The notes beneath the pieces were generated by a model. That model saw nothing but the letters and a program-made list of their open reading frames with translations. It searched no databases and was not told where the DNA came from. A stretch of 64,000 bases of DNA from Daphnia pulex (lineage: Eukaryota; Arthropoda; Branchiopoda; Diplostraca; Daphniidae). Positions 1 through 11,312 of the stretch are shown piece by piece (within the stretch, counting starts at the first letter, position 1; the number at the start of each line of letters is the position of its first letter). A program made the translations under genes and the position numbers. Location of the stretch: positions 3,348,001-3,412,000 of the forward strand of contig NC_060021.1 of assembly GCF_021134715.1 (NCBI RefSeq). Reading direction: 5' to 3'.

Positions 1-40
1 ACTTGAGCCAGTTTTTCGACTGGCCCTAGTCCCGGCGGGC

Positions 41-1005
41 GTGGTGCTGCCAGGTGGCCGCTACCTTGTTAGTCAACTCGTAAAGATTGTGGGTCGAGAC
101 GAAGGGCTCCACCAGGTTCAACGTCACCGATTGGAGAACGGCCGCCTCGATTTCTTTGTTGGCCACCAGGACGGCGATGGCCAGACAGGCGCAGTATTTG
201 ATGTTGTCGTCAGAGTGGAAGGCCAGCGGGAAGAGCCACATGGACACCTGTCGCTTGATCATGGCCTCCTGGTTTTCGGCGCCAGCGTACGGCGACAGGT
301 TTGCCAGCAGGGCGCCAGCGCAGTGGGGCATCAGGATCTCCACGTCCGAGCGGCGACATTCGTGGACGACGGCGTCCGGCCCTCCCAACTTGACCACTTC
401 GCTGCACGTCAAACCCGAGCAAACCCGAGCAAACCCGTGCCCACTCGGAACTGGTCCACCTGGGCCGACGACGACTCGGTGGCGTTCGGGTGAATGCCAC
501 CGACACCACCTGGGCAAAATAATCAAAGGGGAAACCAATTAATATAAACTCAATGCATCAGGCATCAAGGACAGTCGATCGCCTCAGAGATATGAGAAAA
601 ACAAAAATCAACAAAAAAATTCTGGATCAAGTCTCAACTCGCAAGGTCGCCCCAAAGGCCAGCATAAGGCCAACGACGAATCGACGATGCAGAGATTGAC
701 AGGCTTGACAGGAGAGAGATAGATAGAGAAATGACGTTTACCGCTTATCGCTTATCGAGTCCGCACTCGACGACGTATTCCCGGTTCTCTTCGGTGAGAC
801 ACTGCTCGAGGAGGCAGGCGCTGGACAGCTGGAGATTGCTGTCGTCGGCTACGCAGTTGTTAACGAGGACTTCGAGGCCGCCGGTCACGCAGGACGTCGC
901 ACAGGGAGGAGGCGAGTGATGCGAGTGACTGACCGTGCGGGGCCGGCACGGCCAAGGCCTTGCCGACCATTTGGCTGAACCGGTCAAACAAGACGGGCAT
1001 CATGC
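41..1005 (-). pseudogene. SARM1: SARM1-like ARM-repeat gene fragment, broken
   Basis: The minus strand encodes armadillo-type repeats that read like the N-terminal ARM domain of SARM1/dSarm, the NAD-cleaving axon degeneration factor. Visible pieces are [15 protein letters not shown] and [14 protein letters not shown] (about 130-310), [18 protein letters not shown] (about 330-400) and [20 protein letters not shown] (about 745-820). The reading frame shifts near 890, between the [13 protein letters not shown] block and the [10 protein letters not shown] block, and the stretch expected between the 745-890 block and the 130-420 block is missing. A short tandem GAGCAAACCC repeat lies at 416-440. 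SAM and TIR domains would lie left of position 1 and cannot be judged. It directly abuts a POLR3A-like piece. I infer a pseudogene made by DNA-level duplication. Family assignment is from recognised motifs, fairly sure. Confidence 0.6.
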
Positions 1006-1804
1006 GCATCTTAGCCAATCCGTTTCTCGTGATTCCCATGATTTCACCAAGACAACTCATCAGATCTGAAAGAAGGGCGACGTGACGACGATCGACACTC
1101 ATATCGTGGCTTGTCATGGTGAATTGAATTTCTTTGGCAATCGTTGCTCTGTATTAATAATTTATTAATTTTCTTTGCTAAGAAAAACTAATAAAAAAGA
1201 AAAATGGATAAATTTACATGGATAAACTTCCAAAATATTGTTTGGTGTAGTCGAGGACCCTTGAACACCGTAAGTCGCCATCACTTCCCGCATGCTGTCA
1301 CCTTCAACAAGTAGGTAATATCTTGGTGGCTTTCTCGTATCGTCAATATTGATGACAGCTCGGCTGACTGTTGACAAACTCTAAAGAAAAGAAATAGTAA
1401 TGTTTTTTAATTCAAAAAAAATTAGAAGACGCACCTTGATGACGACTTTCGGCAATTCTTCCTTGAGATGTTGCATAACGTGATACATCGACGATCTCGC
1501 GGATGGAGCAGGTTTGACAGTAATTATTGTTTCACTGACGACTGCAACGAAACTCGGTTTGATTTTAAGCTTGTCAGTGCATAGAGGCTGACATGATTAA
1601 AAAGAAAAAAAAAGCAACTTCAGCAATCTCAAAATTCATTCGACTTCTGGATTTTCATTCATAAGAAATGTTACCTCCATTGAATGGAACTTGCGTCCAC
1701 TTCTGATTTAAGCGGATCTAGGCAATCGGATCCTATTCATGTCCAGCTTGATCAACAATGAAACAATCATCGGGTAAATAAACTTCCTCGAAATATTCCG
1801 TTAC
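1006..1804 (-). pseudogene. POLR3A: POLR3A-like (RNA polymerase III largest subunit) fragment, four exons
   Basis: Minus-strand exons match a central stretch of RPC1, the catalytic subunit of RNA polymerase III. In order: about 1675-1804 (EEVYLPDDCFIV, then a frameshift), about 1435-1583 (SSMYHVMQHLKEELPKVVIK), about 1229-1381 ([18 protein letters not shown]) and 1008-1151 (DMSVDRRHVALLSDLM, GITRNGLAKMR). The intron at 1382-1434 has clean GT-AG ends, and 'cag' precedes the 1151 exon, so introns were kept and this is not a retrocopy. Residues between the third and fourth exon are lost, and the first exon is out of frame in its second half. The family protein has over 1,300 residues; fewer than 200 are here. 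The last exon runs straight into SARM-like coding sequence near 1005. Confidence 0.65.
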
Positions 1805-1969
1805 CTATAAACATAAAGTGTCTAGTTAACGATGTTAATACGACTAAGATATTCCATTTTTACTTCTCCAAGCGTACTCTTTTCTTTCCTTCCTTTTTTT
1901 ACTCGTCGAGCATATTCCGGATCATAAATTTTTAAAAGCTGAGTAGAAATGACTGGCGTAGACCTATAT

Positions 1970-3518
1970 TAGGGGAAAGGGGGGCTAGTTGGCAGGTGGG
2001 GTAAGTTGGCATTTTGCTAGTTAGACCCCTTACAGACCAAAACAAATCAAGCCTTTTACACCAAATATGAAAGACAACACCCAGATTGCTCATACACAAT
2101 TTCAAAAGTATACGACTTCCCCAACAGGAGTTATAGCAAAAAGAAAAAAAAACGGCAAAAAGTTTTTTTTGGGCCTCTCAGCACTTTTCATTTTTCTCAT
2201 AGTAGGGGAGACCGGGGCTATGTGGGACACGGGGCTATAATGTACAAGGCAATTAAAACATGTAAAATTCATTTAAAAATTGTGAAATAAATACAGAGTA
2301 TGTTAAATTACGTTTTATTTATCATACAAACTTTATTTCTTGAAATTGTGATTTATTTTTCTTGTTCTATGGGAAATTTAAAAAATGGGAATCTGAAAAA
2401 ATATTTAAGACGTTTAGTTTTTTATTTTATTGATACTTAAATCAATATTTTTGTAAAACCCAAATAGCTATCTGATAGCAATTTTATTCTAGTTTAAGGT
2501 GGTGTATTTTGTTTTTGTAATGGGTTCCTAAGTATTTAATAATTTAGTTTATTTAATGATATTTGGGTTCGGGTTAAACGGGACATGGAAAACGGGGTAA
2601 AACAGGTATTGCCAGATCAACGTTATTTCCAGAAAAACGCCCCCTGGCAACAAAAACAAAGGAAAAATGATCGGAAAAACTTTTTTGGTAGTATCTCCAC
2701 TTCTACTCTATAAAATAAATAAAAATTCAGCACTTCTGAAAGGGAAATGAATTTCCTTTTCACCAGTGCATTATTTAATAAATATAATTAAGCCGTTGCA
2801 GAGAAAAACGATGTTCAATTTTACCCCTGGCTCTGTTCCGTTTAACCCTAAATTTTTTGTTTTTCGGCATTTTTTCGTGTTGGCATTTCATCACATAACT
2901 CTTAAACGAATCAACGAAAAAAATTAAAAAAATTACCAAATGTAAATAAATGCCAGGGAATCACCCCTATACTTGAATTTTTTCAGAATTTTTATTTTTA
3001 TATAAATGGCAGCGTAAAGAAAAAAATACATAGCCCCGGTCTCCCCTATAAAACTCTAAGAGTGTCAGAAAACCCAGGCAAAAAAGAATTAATGTTTGTC
3101 TTATTTTTAAAAGAAACCCGACATTTCTACATTGAAAAATTATTTAGTTATCAATTTATTTGCTCGAAAAGCACCCTGTGGGGTTAGTTGGCAGAAATTT
3201 TGAGGGGCATGTTGGCATACAGATTTCTCACAAGATGCTCAGTTGCAAATTTTCAAAATTCGACCTAGAAATTTTGGATCAATGGAGAATCGTCAGGTGC
3301 CAACTTACCCCGTAGGTGGGGCAAGTTGGCAGACTTTTTTTTGCAGTTTTTCTCAATTTCACAATTTCGTGTAAATGAACATTGTAAACAAATACGATCA
3401 ATTCATAGAAAATCGAAATCTGAATTTGATTTATTCATTCAATTTACAAAACGTGTGGTAAAAAAATTCAAATAAATTCACAAAAAGTGACCCTGCCAAC
3501 TAGCCCCCCTCTCCCCTA
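1970..3518. mobile_element. MITE-like element with GGGG...CCCC inverted ends, hosting a nested MITE
   Basis: The left end reads TA then GGGGAAAGGGGGGCTAGTTG, and the right end (3494-3516) is its near-perfect reverse complement followed by TA. That gives TA-flanked terminal inverted repeats, as in Tc1/mariner-type MITEs. The interior repeats phrases such as 'gggtaagttggca'. A second element (2205-3046) sits inside it. The left breakpoint of the large tandem duplication falls inside this element near 3239, so only its right 280 bp is repeated at 18989-19264. No coding frame is seen. Confidence 0.6.
2205..3046. mobile_element. MITE, GGGGAGACCGGGG family, nested
   Basis: Ends GGGGAGACCGGGGCTATGT and its reverse complement are flanked by TA on both sides. 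It is AT-rich, about 840 bp, with no open frame of note. Interior sequence ('gggttaaacgggac', 'taaccctaaatttttt') is shared with the copies at 9700-10338 and 17819-18619. It is inserted in another MITE of similar type. Confidence 0.65.
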
Positions 3519-4040
3519 CTGATTGCTTTTGAGACATGGGTGATTTTCTTAATTCTAAAATAATTCCATCAAACAAATCTATTGTCACTAAAGTAGGCAT
3601 AATTCCCAAAAAGGCACAAAACTGAAAATACCATGGAACTCCTTGTGCAATGTTCATGGAAGCAACACCAGCAAAATGTAATGTCTTGAGCGCCATTTGC
3701 GTACCCGCTACCCGGTTCTCCAATACTTTTTGCGCAGAGTGCTCCAACGGCGGAACCTCGACAAATGATTTCTAGTTGTTTTTCTAAGGGGAAAAAAAAT
3801 TCAAATTTCACCTAGCTCAATTTTAGCCTTGTTGTACTTTTCCTTCGAAAAGTCACCGAATTCCACCAACTGGCCAACGGTTATCCCGGGGGGTTGGCAA
3901 CTCAAAATTTGGGTGTACGAGGATTCGGAATCTCAAAGATTCTAAAGATTCTACAGTTTCTGAGAGATTCTACGAGGTTTCTATGAGATTCTTAATCAAG
4001 TTTCCCCCAAAATTCCGCTAGGGGCGCTACTAGCACGATA

Positions 4041-4135
4041 CCCTTCGGGATCGTTACACGGTCCCTCCGGTAATTTAAAATTGTACAGCGAAATCAATTT
4101 CGCTAGACCCTAAGACTCTAAGGGTGACTTTAAAG
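4041..4135 (-). repeat. DIRS internal complementary region-like segment (copy 1)
   Basis: The segment CTTCGGGATCGTT through CGCTAGACCCTAAG and AGGGTGACTTTAAAG matches, in order, the junction at 46036-46120 of the outer DIRS element described below. It lies just 3' of a tyrosine recombinase relic on the minus strand, where a DIRS element carries its internal complementary region. The same segment is at 19789-19883. Confidence 0.5.
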
Positions 4136-4249
4136 CCGATTTTATTTTGATTTTGTTGTCCGAAGACTACTGAGTCAACCGTCGACCTCCGGCTTTAAAA
4201 TTTTTTGAATGTTGACTCTCTAGACCAGTTTCCGGCCCTTAAAATCGCA

Positions 4250-4531
4250 TCAACCGACAACCCGCTCTTGAACCCGCAAGCGCCCGCTAGCTGTCGCTTT
4301 CGAAGCGGCCGCGCTTCTCGTGGAGTGCGCCCCAAATGTATCCGTGTCGACTCCGGCGCATCTCAAAGAGGTTTTTATCCAGCGACTCACGGAATTGGGT
4401 GCCACCGGCTTATGCGGCGCGATAACGGCTATGACTAGTCTTTCGCTGTTAGTTGCCGAACGAAACTTCTGCGTTCGCTTTACGTAGTTTTGAACTACTA
4501 AAACTGGGCAAAGCAATGCACTCGGGCACAT
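4250..4531 (-). pseudogene. DIRS tyrosine recombinase C-terminal fragment (copy 1)
   Basis: A minus-strand frame of 93 residues contains LCPVL, SVSRWIKTSLRCAGVDTDTF and HSTRSAAASKA. These align with the C-terminal catalytic region of the intact DIRS recombinase at 41495-42874 (HSTRGASASKA, the H-x-x-R block). The N-terminal half and the tyrosine region are gone, and the frame breaks at both ends. It belongs to a decayed minus-strand DIRS copy with the RNase H piece at 6178-6732. YR enzymes integrate DIRS DNA circles; this one cannot be active. Confidence 0.7.
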
Positions 4532-4547
4532 TTAAATTGAAAAATAC

Positions 4548-4980
4548 TGTAATAGTCCGCTGTGTTGCGCTTTCCTTGGTGCTATTCATGTAAGGATTCT
4601 GAGATGCGCCTTTCTATTTTGATCTGGGTCAAAGTTGATCCAAGTGCCTTTCTCTTTTGTGACCTGTTGTGACCTACCTATTTCCCTTTCTCTTGACCTA
4701 TTATTACTCACTTTCCCTTGACTTGTTTTGACCTTTTTTCAGTATAAAACCCGACGCAGAGTCTCATTCTATAGTTCAGTCTTTTTGACTCACCCGTCGC
4801 AGAATGTCACTTTGTAGCTCAGTGTCTCACTACTGGCTCACTCGTCACACCTCTCGGGTTTATTCTTCATTTCATTATTGTTTCCATATTCATGTATTCG
4901 CCCGTCTCATGCTAGAGAAGCCTTGCGCTTCGCATGTAGTCACGTAAAGCCAATGTGAACAATAAAATTCTTTTCACCTT
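4548..4980 (+). promoter_or_regulatory. LTR-like promoter/polyadenylation block (copy 1)
   Basis: Inserted next to the recombinase relic is a block starting TGTAATAG with CT-rich repeats ('ctcttgacctatt'), a TATA-like CAGTATAAAACCCG at about 4741, and AATAAAA at about 4961. This promoter-then-AATAAA order resembles a long terminal repeat. I found no second copy with the internal region between, so a solo LTR is only a suggestion. It recurs at 20296-20728. Confidence 0.3.
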
Positions 4981-6177
4981 TAAATTATTCTATAAAAACC
5001 TAGGCAGAGGGGAACCGGAAGGCAACATAACACAGAACATAGGCCCGTATGGACCTTCTTCTTACTTAGTCAGCGGGTTTCTTCTGAAGAGTAGATGCCA
5101 ACAGTACTGCAACTGGGAGAATGCTTAATCAGTTCACTAAGTCAAACTCCCGGTGCTAGTCCCGTGGGTGAACGCTCACACGACGCACCTATTCACCCAC
5201 GAGCCCTTAATGGGGAAGTATTTAATCAGCAATGGTTATTCACAATCAAAGATTCACACATGTAAATAAGGTTTAAGATGAGCGAGTCACGAATGGGGTT
5301 CACAATAAGAATCTTCTTTTCAATCAGGAAGGAACAGTCGAACTGAACTGAGTTGTCCTTTTCACATCTTTATAGGAGAAAGAAAACGTCATACCTCTTT
5401 CCGCTTCGCAACGTCCGAATGGCGTTCGGGTTAAGGACGGCCCGACTATCCCTACTTTCTCTCTTGGTTGTACGGCCGTCGTCGGCTCTAGAGTTGGGAC
5501 TTTCAATTGCCCTTGGTGCTGTCGATTTTTCTTTACATATTCTTTAAGTTGACGATTGAGCGGAAATAGCCACACGGCCTATCCATTCAATTCGTTACAC
5601 TATAATGGAGAATTTGACGCCGCTTTCTGAAAAAAAAACGAATTCATAGCCGATCGATGCTATTTCTGAGACCCTCATTAGTAATGAGAGCCAACGCCAC
5701 TAATGTCACCATTTTGCTGGCCAACTGGGCCAACGATAGGGTACGATTCTCTCCTAGCGAAACGAAGTAGTTTAGTACTGGATTGGGGTCCCACACAATG
5801 TTATATTTGGGTCTTAGGGGGTTAATATTGTAACGTACTAAATAGAGGGTGTATAAAAGGGGGTGTATTACTAAGGCTACATTCTAGTACAATCACTGTA
5901 AGGCAGCCGCGGACAGCCAGGGAACAGCCCGATCAGTCTGACGCTCAACGCTTAAATACCCGGCAAGGCCGGCACAGTCATGCAATACGTCCGGTTGGAC
6001 TACATACCAGTCGTCTCATATAGCGTAGTCATTGACCACGCGATAATATTGTAACACCCTTTGAACAGTCTTGTGACCAACTTTTTTCGTTCCACAATTT
6101 TAAATTGTTCCCCAACCGGCATGTCTTCTATCATCCCTAACGCCTTCGATAGCATAGATCTGGGCACATTCACCGTG
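4981..6177. other. Non-coding repeat-derived sequence, possible solo LTR at 5799-6056 (copy 1)
   Basis: No convincing gene is seen. A segment at 5799-6056 starts TGTTA and ends TAACA, with TATA-like GTGTATAAAAGG at about 5849, which suits a short solo LTR, but I see no matching target-site duplication. The rest contains short frames only. The same stretch is at 20729-21925. Confidence 0.3.
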
Positions 6178-6732
6178 CTATATGATTTCACACCAATTTG
6201 TGGGCTCCGCCGAAACCGAAGTAAGCTCATTAGATCTAGTTCCCCCGCAATGATTTATGTACGCCGAAGCCGATGCATTCTCCAGATAAATCCGGATTGA
6301 AATGCTTGACGACTTAGCCGCAAACGTCTGCACAGAAAATAGCGCCCCCATTAGCTCCAACTCATAATGTCTTTTCGTGTAAGCTATTGTCCAAGACCCC
6401 CTGATTTTGACCCCAATACAACGAGCTCCACAGCCAGAAAACGAAGCATCCGTATAAATCTCTAGATCCGGAACATCGGGGAAAAATAACTTGTCGCGAT
6501 CTACTTTTAAACTAGAAATCCTTTTAAATTGCAAATCTAGCCACGCTCCCTCCGAGAGTACACATTTAGTTTTTAAGTCATAGTCAGCCCGTCGCGCTCG
6601 ACTAATATAAAACCTCTGCATACTTCTGAAATGCGATTGGGCAAAGGGAATTGCCGGAATGGCCGACGTAAAATTTCCCATAATGCTGGCTAACACAACG
6701 AAATTGAGTCCATCGCGAGCGCTGATTCGCAT
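6178..6732 (-). pseudogene. DIRS RNase H domain fragment (copy 1)
   Basis: A 184-residue minus-strand frame matches the end of the reverse transcriptase and the RNase H domain of DIRS polyproteins: IPFAQSHFRSMQRFYI, LEIYTDASFSGCGA (first catalytic Asp), YELELMGALFSVQTFA (Glu) and SAYINHCGGTRSNEL. The intact element's protein at 42304-45423 has the same blocks in the same order. The third acidic residue block (MDN in the intact copy) reads LEN here. The frame ends after the GGTRS block, so this is a fragment. The repeat copy is at 21926-22480. Confidence 0.72.
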
Positions 6733-7261
6733 ATGGATTTAACTGCCAATGCTTTGGCAGACAGAGGGGCAAAAGAATATCGACAGGAATCCAACATCCC
6801 CAAATATTCTAACTTTTGGGTGGGATCTTTTGGGTTTTCTCCCAGTTGTTGTGTTATCGTGCCCTTCTTTCCGCGACCACTAGATGTCGTGCGGCTTGCA
6901 AGCGTTGGGACTTGTAGGCAGCGAGTGGAAAGAAGGGCAGTCTCTTTTCAGCTCGTGGTCGTAAGCCTTGTTTCTCGTCTCTCTATTCCAATACAATTAC
7001 TTAACCGGAGATCGTTTTCGTAGACTCACTCATCTAACAAAAATTAGTTGGATACCTTTTGTTTGTTTTATTTTTGAAAACGTTTCCTTTCTCCACTTTG
7101 CCTTTACTACCTTGCTTCTTCTTCCTTGGCTTAATGTTAATCCTCTCGATTCCTTTATGGAAAGATATTAAACGGGCTTTGTACATCCCCCAATTATTAA
7201 CTCGAAGAGGGGGTTCCTATAATTTAAATCCAGTCAATTAAGAACTTTTTTATAGACCATT
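6733..7261. other. Unassigned 530 bp, possible RNase H tail (copy 1)
   Basis: The plus strand starts with a short frame containing LTANALADRGAKE, which resembles the end of a retroelement RNase H domain, but it is too short to classify. The rest is T-rich and I see nothing else. The same stretch is at 22481-23009. Confidence 0.2.
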
Positions 7262-8566
7262 TCACTCACACTTTTGAAGGGGATCGGGTTGTGAATCACT
7301 GCACAGAAAAATGTGTATGTTGGGGAGCTCTTTTTCTGGGGCCCATTCCAGGTTCCAGAGTTTTAGAATTACAGCAAAGGTTTCCCTTTTTGCAAAGAGC
7401 TTGGATTTGAGCAAGGGCGCGAGTTCCGTAGGCGGGATGTCATTGGGACCCGCCGCTAGCAGGCCGTAAGCCATGGTCAGCATCAGGCCAGAGGACGAGC
7501 GACTGTCGTGACACGCAAAAACTGTAGACGACTCTTTGATGGAAGTAAGCAACTCCAAGTTTAAGGCTTGAAGGCCGGTCAGTTTTTCCATCGGAAAAGC
7601 GAACGAGAAAGCAGAAAATTGTAAGACGATCTCCGCTCTGTGGTATAAAAGCTTTGAGCTGGATGCCCGTTGCAACGCCTGGTTTACGGCGTACAAAGCT
7701 GCTTGGGACTCGGTGGCACAGGCTGGAAGAATGCCGCTCTACACTTCTTTGGTACCAGCATGATTGATGGTAAGGACGCAAAAACTAAAAGCTTTGGCCC
7801 TACGGGTGTGACACGCATACAGGCGCAAGGTCTTGGCGTCGGTGGGGCATAGAGGGAGGTCCTCCTCTTTACTTACAACGTGGCAATCACAGGTCAGAGA
7901 CCAAGGGGGTTCCTTATAAGATGATGAGCGAAGCGACGGTTCGAATTTTGACTGAAGTGAGCCATAAGGGAAATGTTGAGTAGTCACCTGAACGAGGAGT
8001 CCACGAACGGTATCATGGAGTTTGAACGGAACCTCAACGTCGATAATTGCAAGATACGTAGATCAATCGGAATGATATTTGCGATAACCAGTAAAGCGTC
8101 GGTGGGGGCTGATTTGAACGACTTGGTGATGGAAATCGAAATTGACCGCTGAATAGCTCTCAGCTTTCTGACACCGCACTTGGTGTTGAGGAATGATGCC
8201 CACACCGAGCACCCATATAAGACAATCGGGTCAACTGTAGCAGCAATAAGGAAGCGCAGACGATGTGCATCAGCCCCCCCCCAAGTTGCTCGAAGACATT
8301 TTTTAAGTGTAAAAAGGGCTTTTTTTGCTTTCAATACTTTGTGCGCGATGAGAGATATCCACTTCAATCGATAGTCAAGAATGAAGCCGAGGAATTGGGT
8401 TCCAATTGAGGGAAAAATGTTGACATCATAGATCGACAAGCCTAGGCTTAAAGTAGCAAACTCCAACGCTTTGCGAGAAAATAGCGTAAAAATTGTTTTG
8501 ATGGCATTGAGAGTCAGTTTGGATTTGACGCACCAGTTAACAATGGCTTTACAGACGAGCCGGAGG
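7262..8566 (-). mobile_element. Non-LTR retrotransposon 3' part, RT end plus RNase H (copy 1)
   Basis: On the minus strand, 8566 to 7984 encodes the C-terminal part of a Jockey/I-type reverse transcriptase: FLGFILDYRLKW, VDPIVLYGCSVW, KLRAIQRSISISITKSFKSA. Downstream, 7740-7262 has an RNase H-like stretch (ATESQAALYAVNQAL, FLCSDSQ). Several frame breaks separate the blocks, and the catalytic palm (YxDD) region is absent, so it is dead. Order RT then RNase H suits the I superfamily. The 5' truncation at about 8566 abuts plus-strand coding sequence of another gene. The copy is at 23010-24314. Confidence 0.65.
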
Positions 8567-8567
8567 T

Positions 8568-9305
8568 TAGATAATAAAGAATATCAAATCCCAACTCAGC
8601 TGCCATCGCTAGATGACATCGAAAAATGTGTCGCGAAGGCAAAATTGGATATTCAGGAAGAACTTTCTTCACTCGGTATAAACTTTATTATCGATTTCTT
8701 TTTTTCTTGATGTGCGTCTAAATTTCGTTTGGGGTTTTTATTTCAGGCATTATTTCTGAAGAAAGCGATCAATTTTTGTTTGACGAGAGGCTGTCCGACA
8801 GGCTATTCTCAGGTAGTTTAGAATCGAAGTTGCATGTCGACGCCACAAAAGATAACGATGAAGACATCGATGAAGACAGTAACAACATTTTTCGCACCTC
8901 GACGAAGCGAATTTCACTGAATATTCGCACTGGTCGTCACAAAAAATTTAGAACGGACCGTATGCTTACATACCTAATAACAATGGGATCCAAGACTCGT
9001 AAAAAAGTGTGATTGTTTGGTTTGCTGAATCCGGTGTTCGTTGGCTCAGCAACGACCGGGTGTCTAGAGTGATGCAAACTGCCAACATAGCAGAGCGACA
9101 AAAATCGCTCGTTACATTTGTCGGGAAACAATCCGTGCGTCTGGGCGATTATTGCATATTTAAAAATAATGACAATGATTTTTGGGGAATATTCTGTCTT
9201 TGGCGTCGATTGAAGAAAATTCAACCCGAGGAAAAGTAGCTTGGGAGTGGGACGGAAAAGATGAAAAATCGCAGTTTTATGTTTGTAGTGGCATTTTGAA
9301 CGCTT
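8568..9305 (+). pseudogene. Unrecognised host-like gene fragment, two or three exons (copy 1)
   Basis: The plus strand has a phase-consistent splice: an exon ending SLDDIEKCVAKAKLDIQEEL at 8678, a short intron ending TTTCAG at 8745, then an exon with LFDERLSDRLFSGSLESKLH and an acidic stretch NDEDIDEDS. After a stop at 9012 another frame gives VRLGDYCIFKNNDNDFWGIF, and a further frame carries AWEWDGKDEKSQFYVCSGIL up to a possible GTGAGT donor at 9313. The breaks point to a decayed gene. I do not recognise the family. It begins where the LINE fragment stops. The copy is at 24316-25053. Confidence 0.35.
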
Positions 9306-9699
9306 GGAGGGAGGTGAGTCGGAAGATTGACAGCATGTAACGATTTCTCCCACGGATTTCATTTTTGTAAAAAATATACATTTGCAGCTGCCCTCCACTC
9401 GAAATTTTAAAGTCCTCCAAATCTTCTGATATGAGATTATTCTTTCCATCGTCGGTTGTAATTTTCATCTCTCCTTTATTTGATCTCCTCTTCATCTCTC
9501 CTTAAATAATTCAAATAAATTCAAATCTTCAGGCAACGCAAAAGTAGCCATATTCAAATTTCGCGCGGTCATCGATAGTGAAATCTGACAACGTTTTCGA
9601 CGTAAAAAAATGAGGGAGTAAGGCAAGAAAATGTGGTAAAAAGTGGGGTATTATCTTGTAATATTTCCAGTTTTCCCAATTTTTCGAATGGAAAAGGGG

Positions 9700-10338
9700 A
9701 GAAAGGTAAGAACAGGGATAGAATGAGAAATGGACATTTATTATTTATTATTATTTTTTTATACTTCTATAAATATTTTTATAAGACCAAGATAGCTATT
9801 TGATAGGGTTTTATTTCTAGTTTAAGATAGTATTTTTATTTTATAAAAAATGTTTTTTCTAAGTATTTGATAACTTAGTTTATTTTATGTTGTTGGGGTC
9901 CGGGTTAAATGGTACAGCCATCTGTTGCCAGGTAAATGACCAAAAAAGATCGAAAAAAAGACATCTTTACTTTTTTGATTGTATCTCCATTTATACTCAA
10001 TAGAATGAAAAAATTACAGTAATTCTGAAAGAGAAATGAATTTCCTTTTCACTAGTGCGTTTTTCAATAAATTTAATCCATCCGATGCAGAGAAAAAAGG
10101 TGTTCCGTTTTGCCCCTGGCTCTGTTCCGCTTAACCCTAAATTTTTTTTCCTTCATTTTTTCCTTTTTACATTTGATTAAATAACTATTACATAGTTTGA
10201 CGAAAAAATATGAAAAAATAAACTAATGTAGAGAAATGCATGGGAATCACTCCTATACTTTTATTTTAACTTAATTCTTCTATTTAAAAAATTTGCAGTG
10301 TAAAGAAAAAAAGTTTCCCACATAGCCCCGGTCTCCCC
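9700..10338. mobile_element. MITE, GGGGAGACCGGGG family, left end degraded (copy 1)
   Basis: The right end reads ACATAGCCCCGGTCTCCCC followed by TA at 10339. The interior ('gggtccgggttaaatggtac', 'taaccctaaa') matches the 2205-3046 element. The left inverted repeat is not clear. The copy is at 25448-26086. Confidence 0.5.
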
Positions 10339-11312
10339 TACTTGCCAAAATCCACAACACGCAGGCCGTTTGCATGCATCATTTTCTCGTAGTCAACCAA
10401 TCGGATATTCTATAGATAACGAAAAAATGAAGCGAATGAAACAATTGCGTGGACATCAATAAGAGGGACAACTTTTTCCAACATCACGTCCAGGAAAGGC
10501 ATGTTGACTTCCTGACAAGAATCTTAAAAATAATCCTACGTCTAGCTCTCGCCCAATTATTAATAACAGTTCCCATGGTGACGGCTTTTACAGCCTTCAG
10601 ATTAGCGAAGACGTGCAACAACGCAAAGAGAAGAAAAATTAGCCATGTAAACCTATGTGGAGGAAAGAAATTTCGATATCACTTGGTTTTTTAAAAAAAT
10701 CAAATAGCAGAAAAACTAATACCAATTCGAAGCATGGAATCTATGGGTTTCTATATTCAAAGCAAAAAAATGTTTAATTCAAACAGAAAAAGGGAGAGTG
10801 AGGTATAAGATGCAGCATTATTGTCTCTCCTCCATTATTTAGATTATATAAGAGTGGTTCGCATTGGCCATTTATATGCAACTAATATTGATTGAGCATG
10901 CATGGAATCGACTTAAAGATCAGAACCCACGAAAGATGGAAAGCTATTTTCACCTTGTGTTAGCATAATCTCAACCACAATCTTATCGCTCGTATAGCGA
11001 CGGTTGTATAAGTGAAATTTGAACTATAATTTCCATGTTTAAAACCATGCACAGCACTCACTGACTTAATACCTAATAGTTAAAGTAACGAAATCGCAAA
11101 TTGGTTTATTCATTTTAATAAATCACGACTTTTTGTTCGTTTAGCAGATATTTTTTAGCTAAAAACTTCATGCTACGCCACAAAGTATGATATTAAAATT
11201 CTTATCCAAATAGGAAGATAAGGCTGAAGAAGGCTGGAAGATAAAATAGCATTGTGGCCATTTAGCGAGACAGTTATTAAACACTAACTTTGTCAGAGCC
11301 GATTCGTCATTA
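10339..11312. other. No gene seen (copy 1)
   Basis: This AT-rich stretch has only short frames. An 81-residue plus-strand frame at 10449-10694 has no recognisable motif. The minus strand shows a possible small exon ending LRVVDFGK near 10345, unassigned. The copy is at 26087-27060. Confidence 0.3.

Noticed and set aside
87..542. Plus-strand frames at the left edge
   Set aside because: Shadows of the SARM1-like minus-strand coding sequence.
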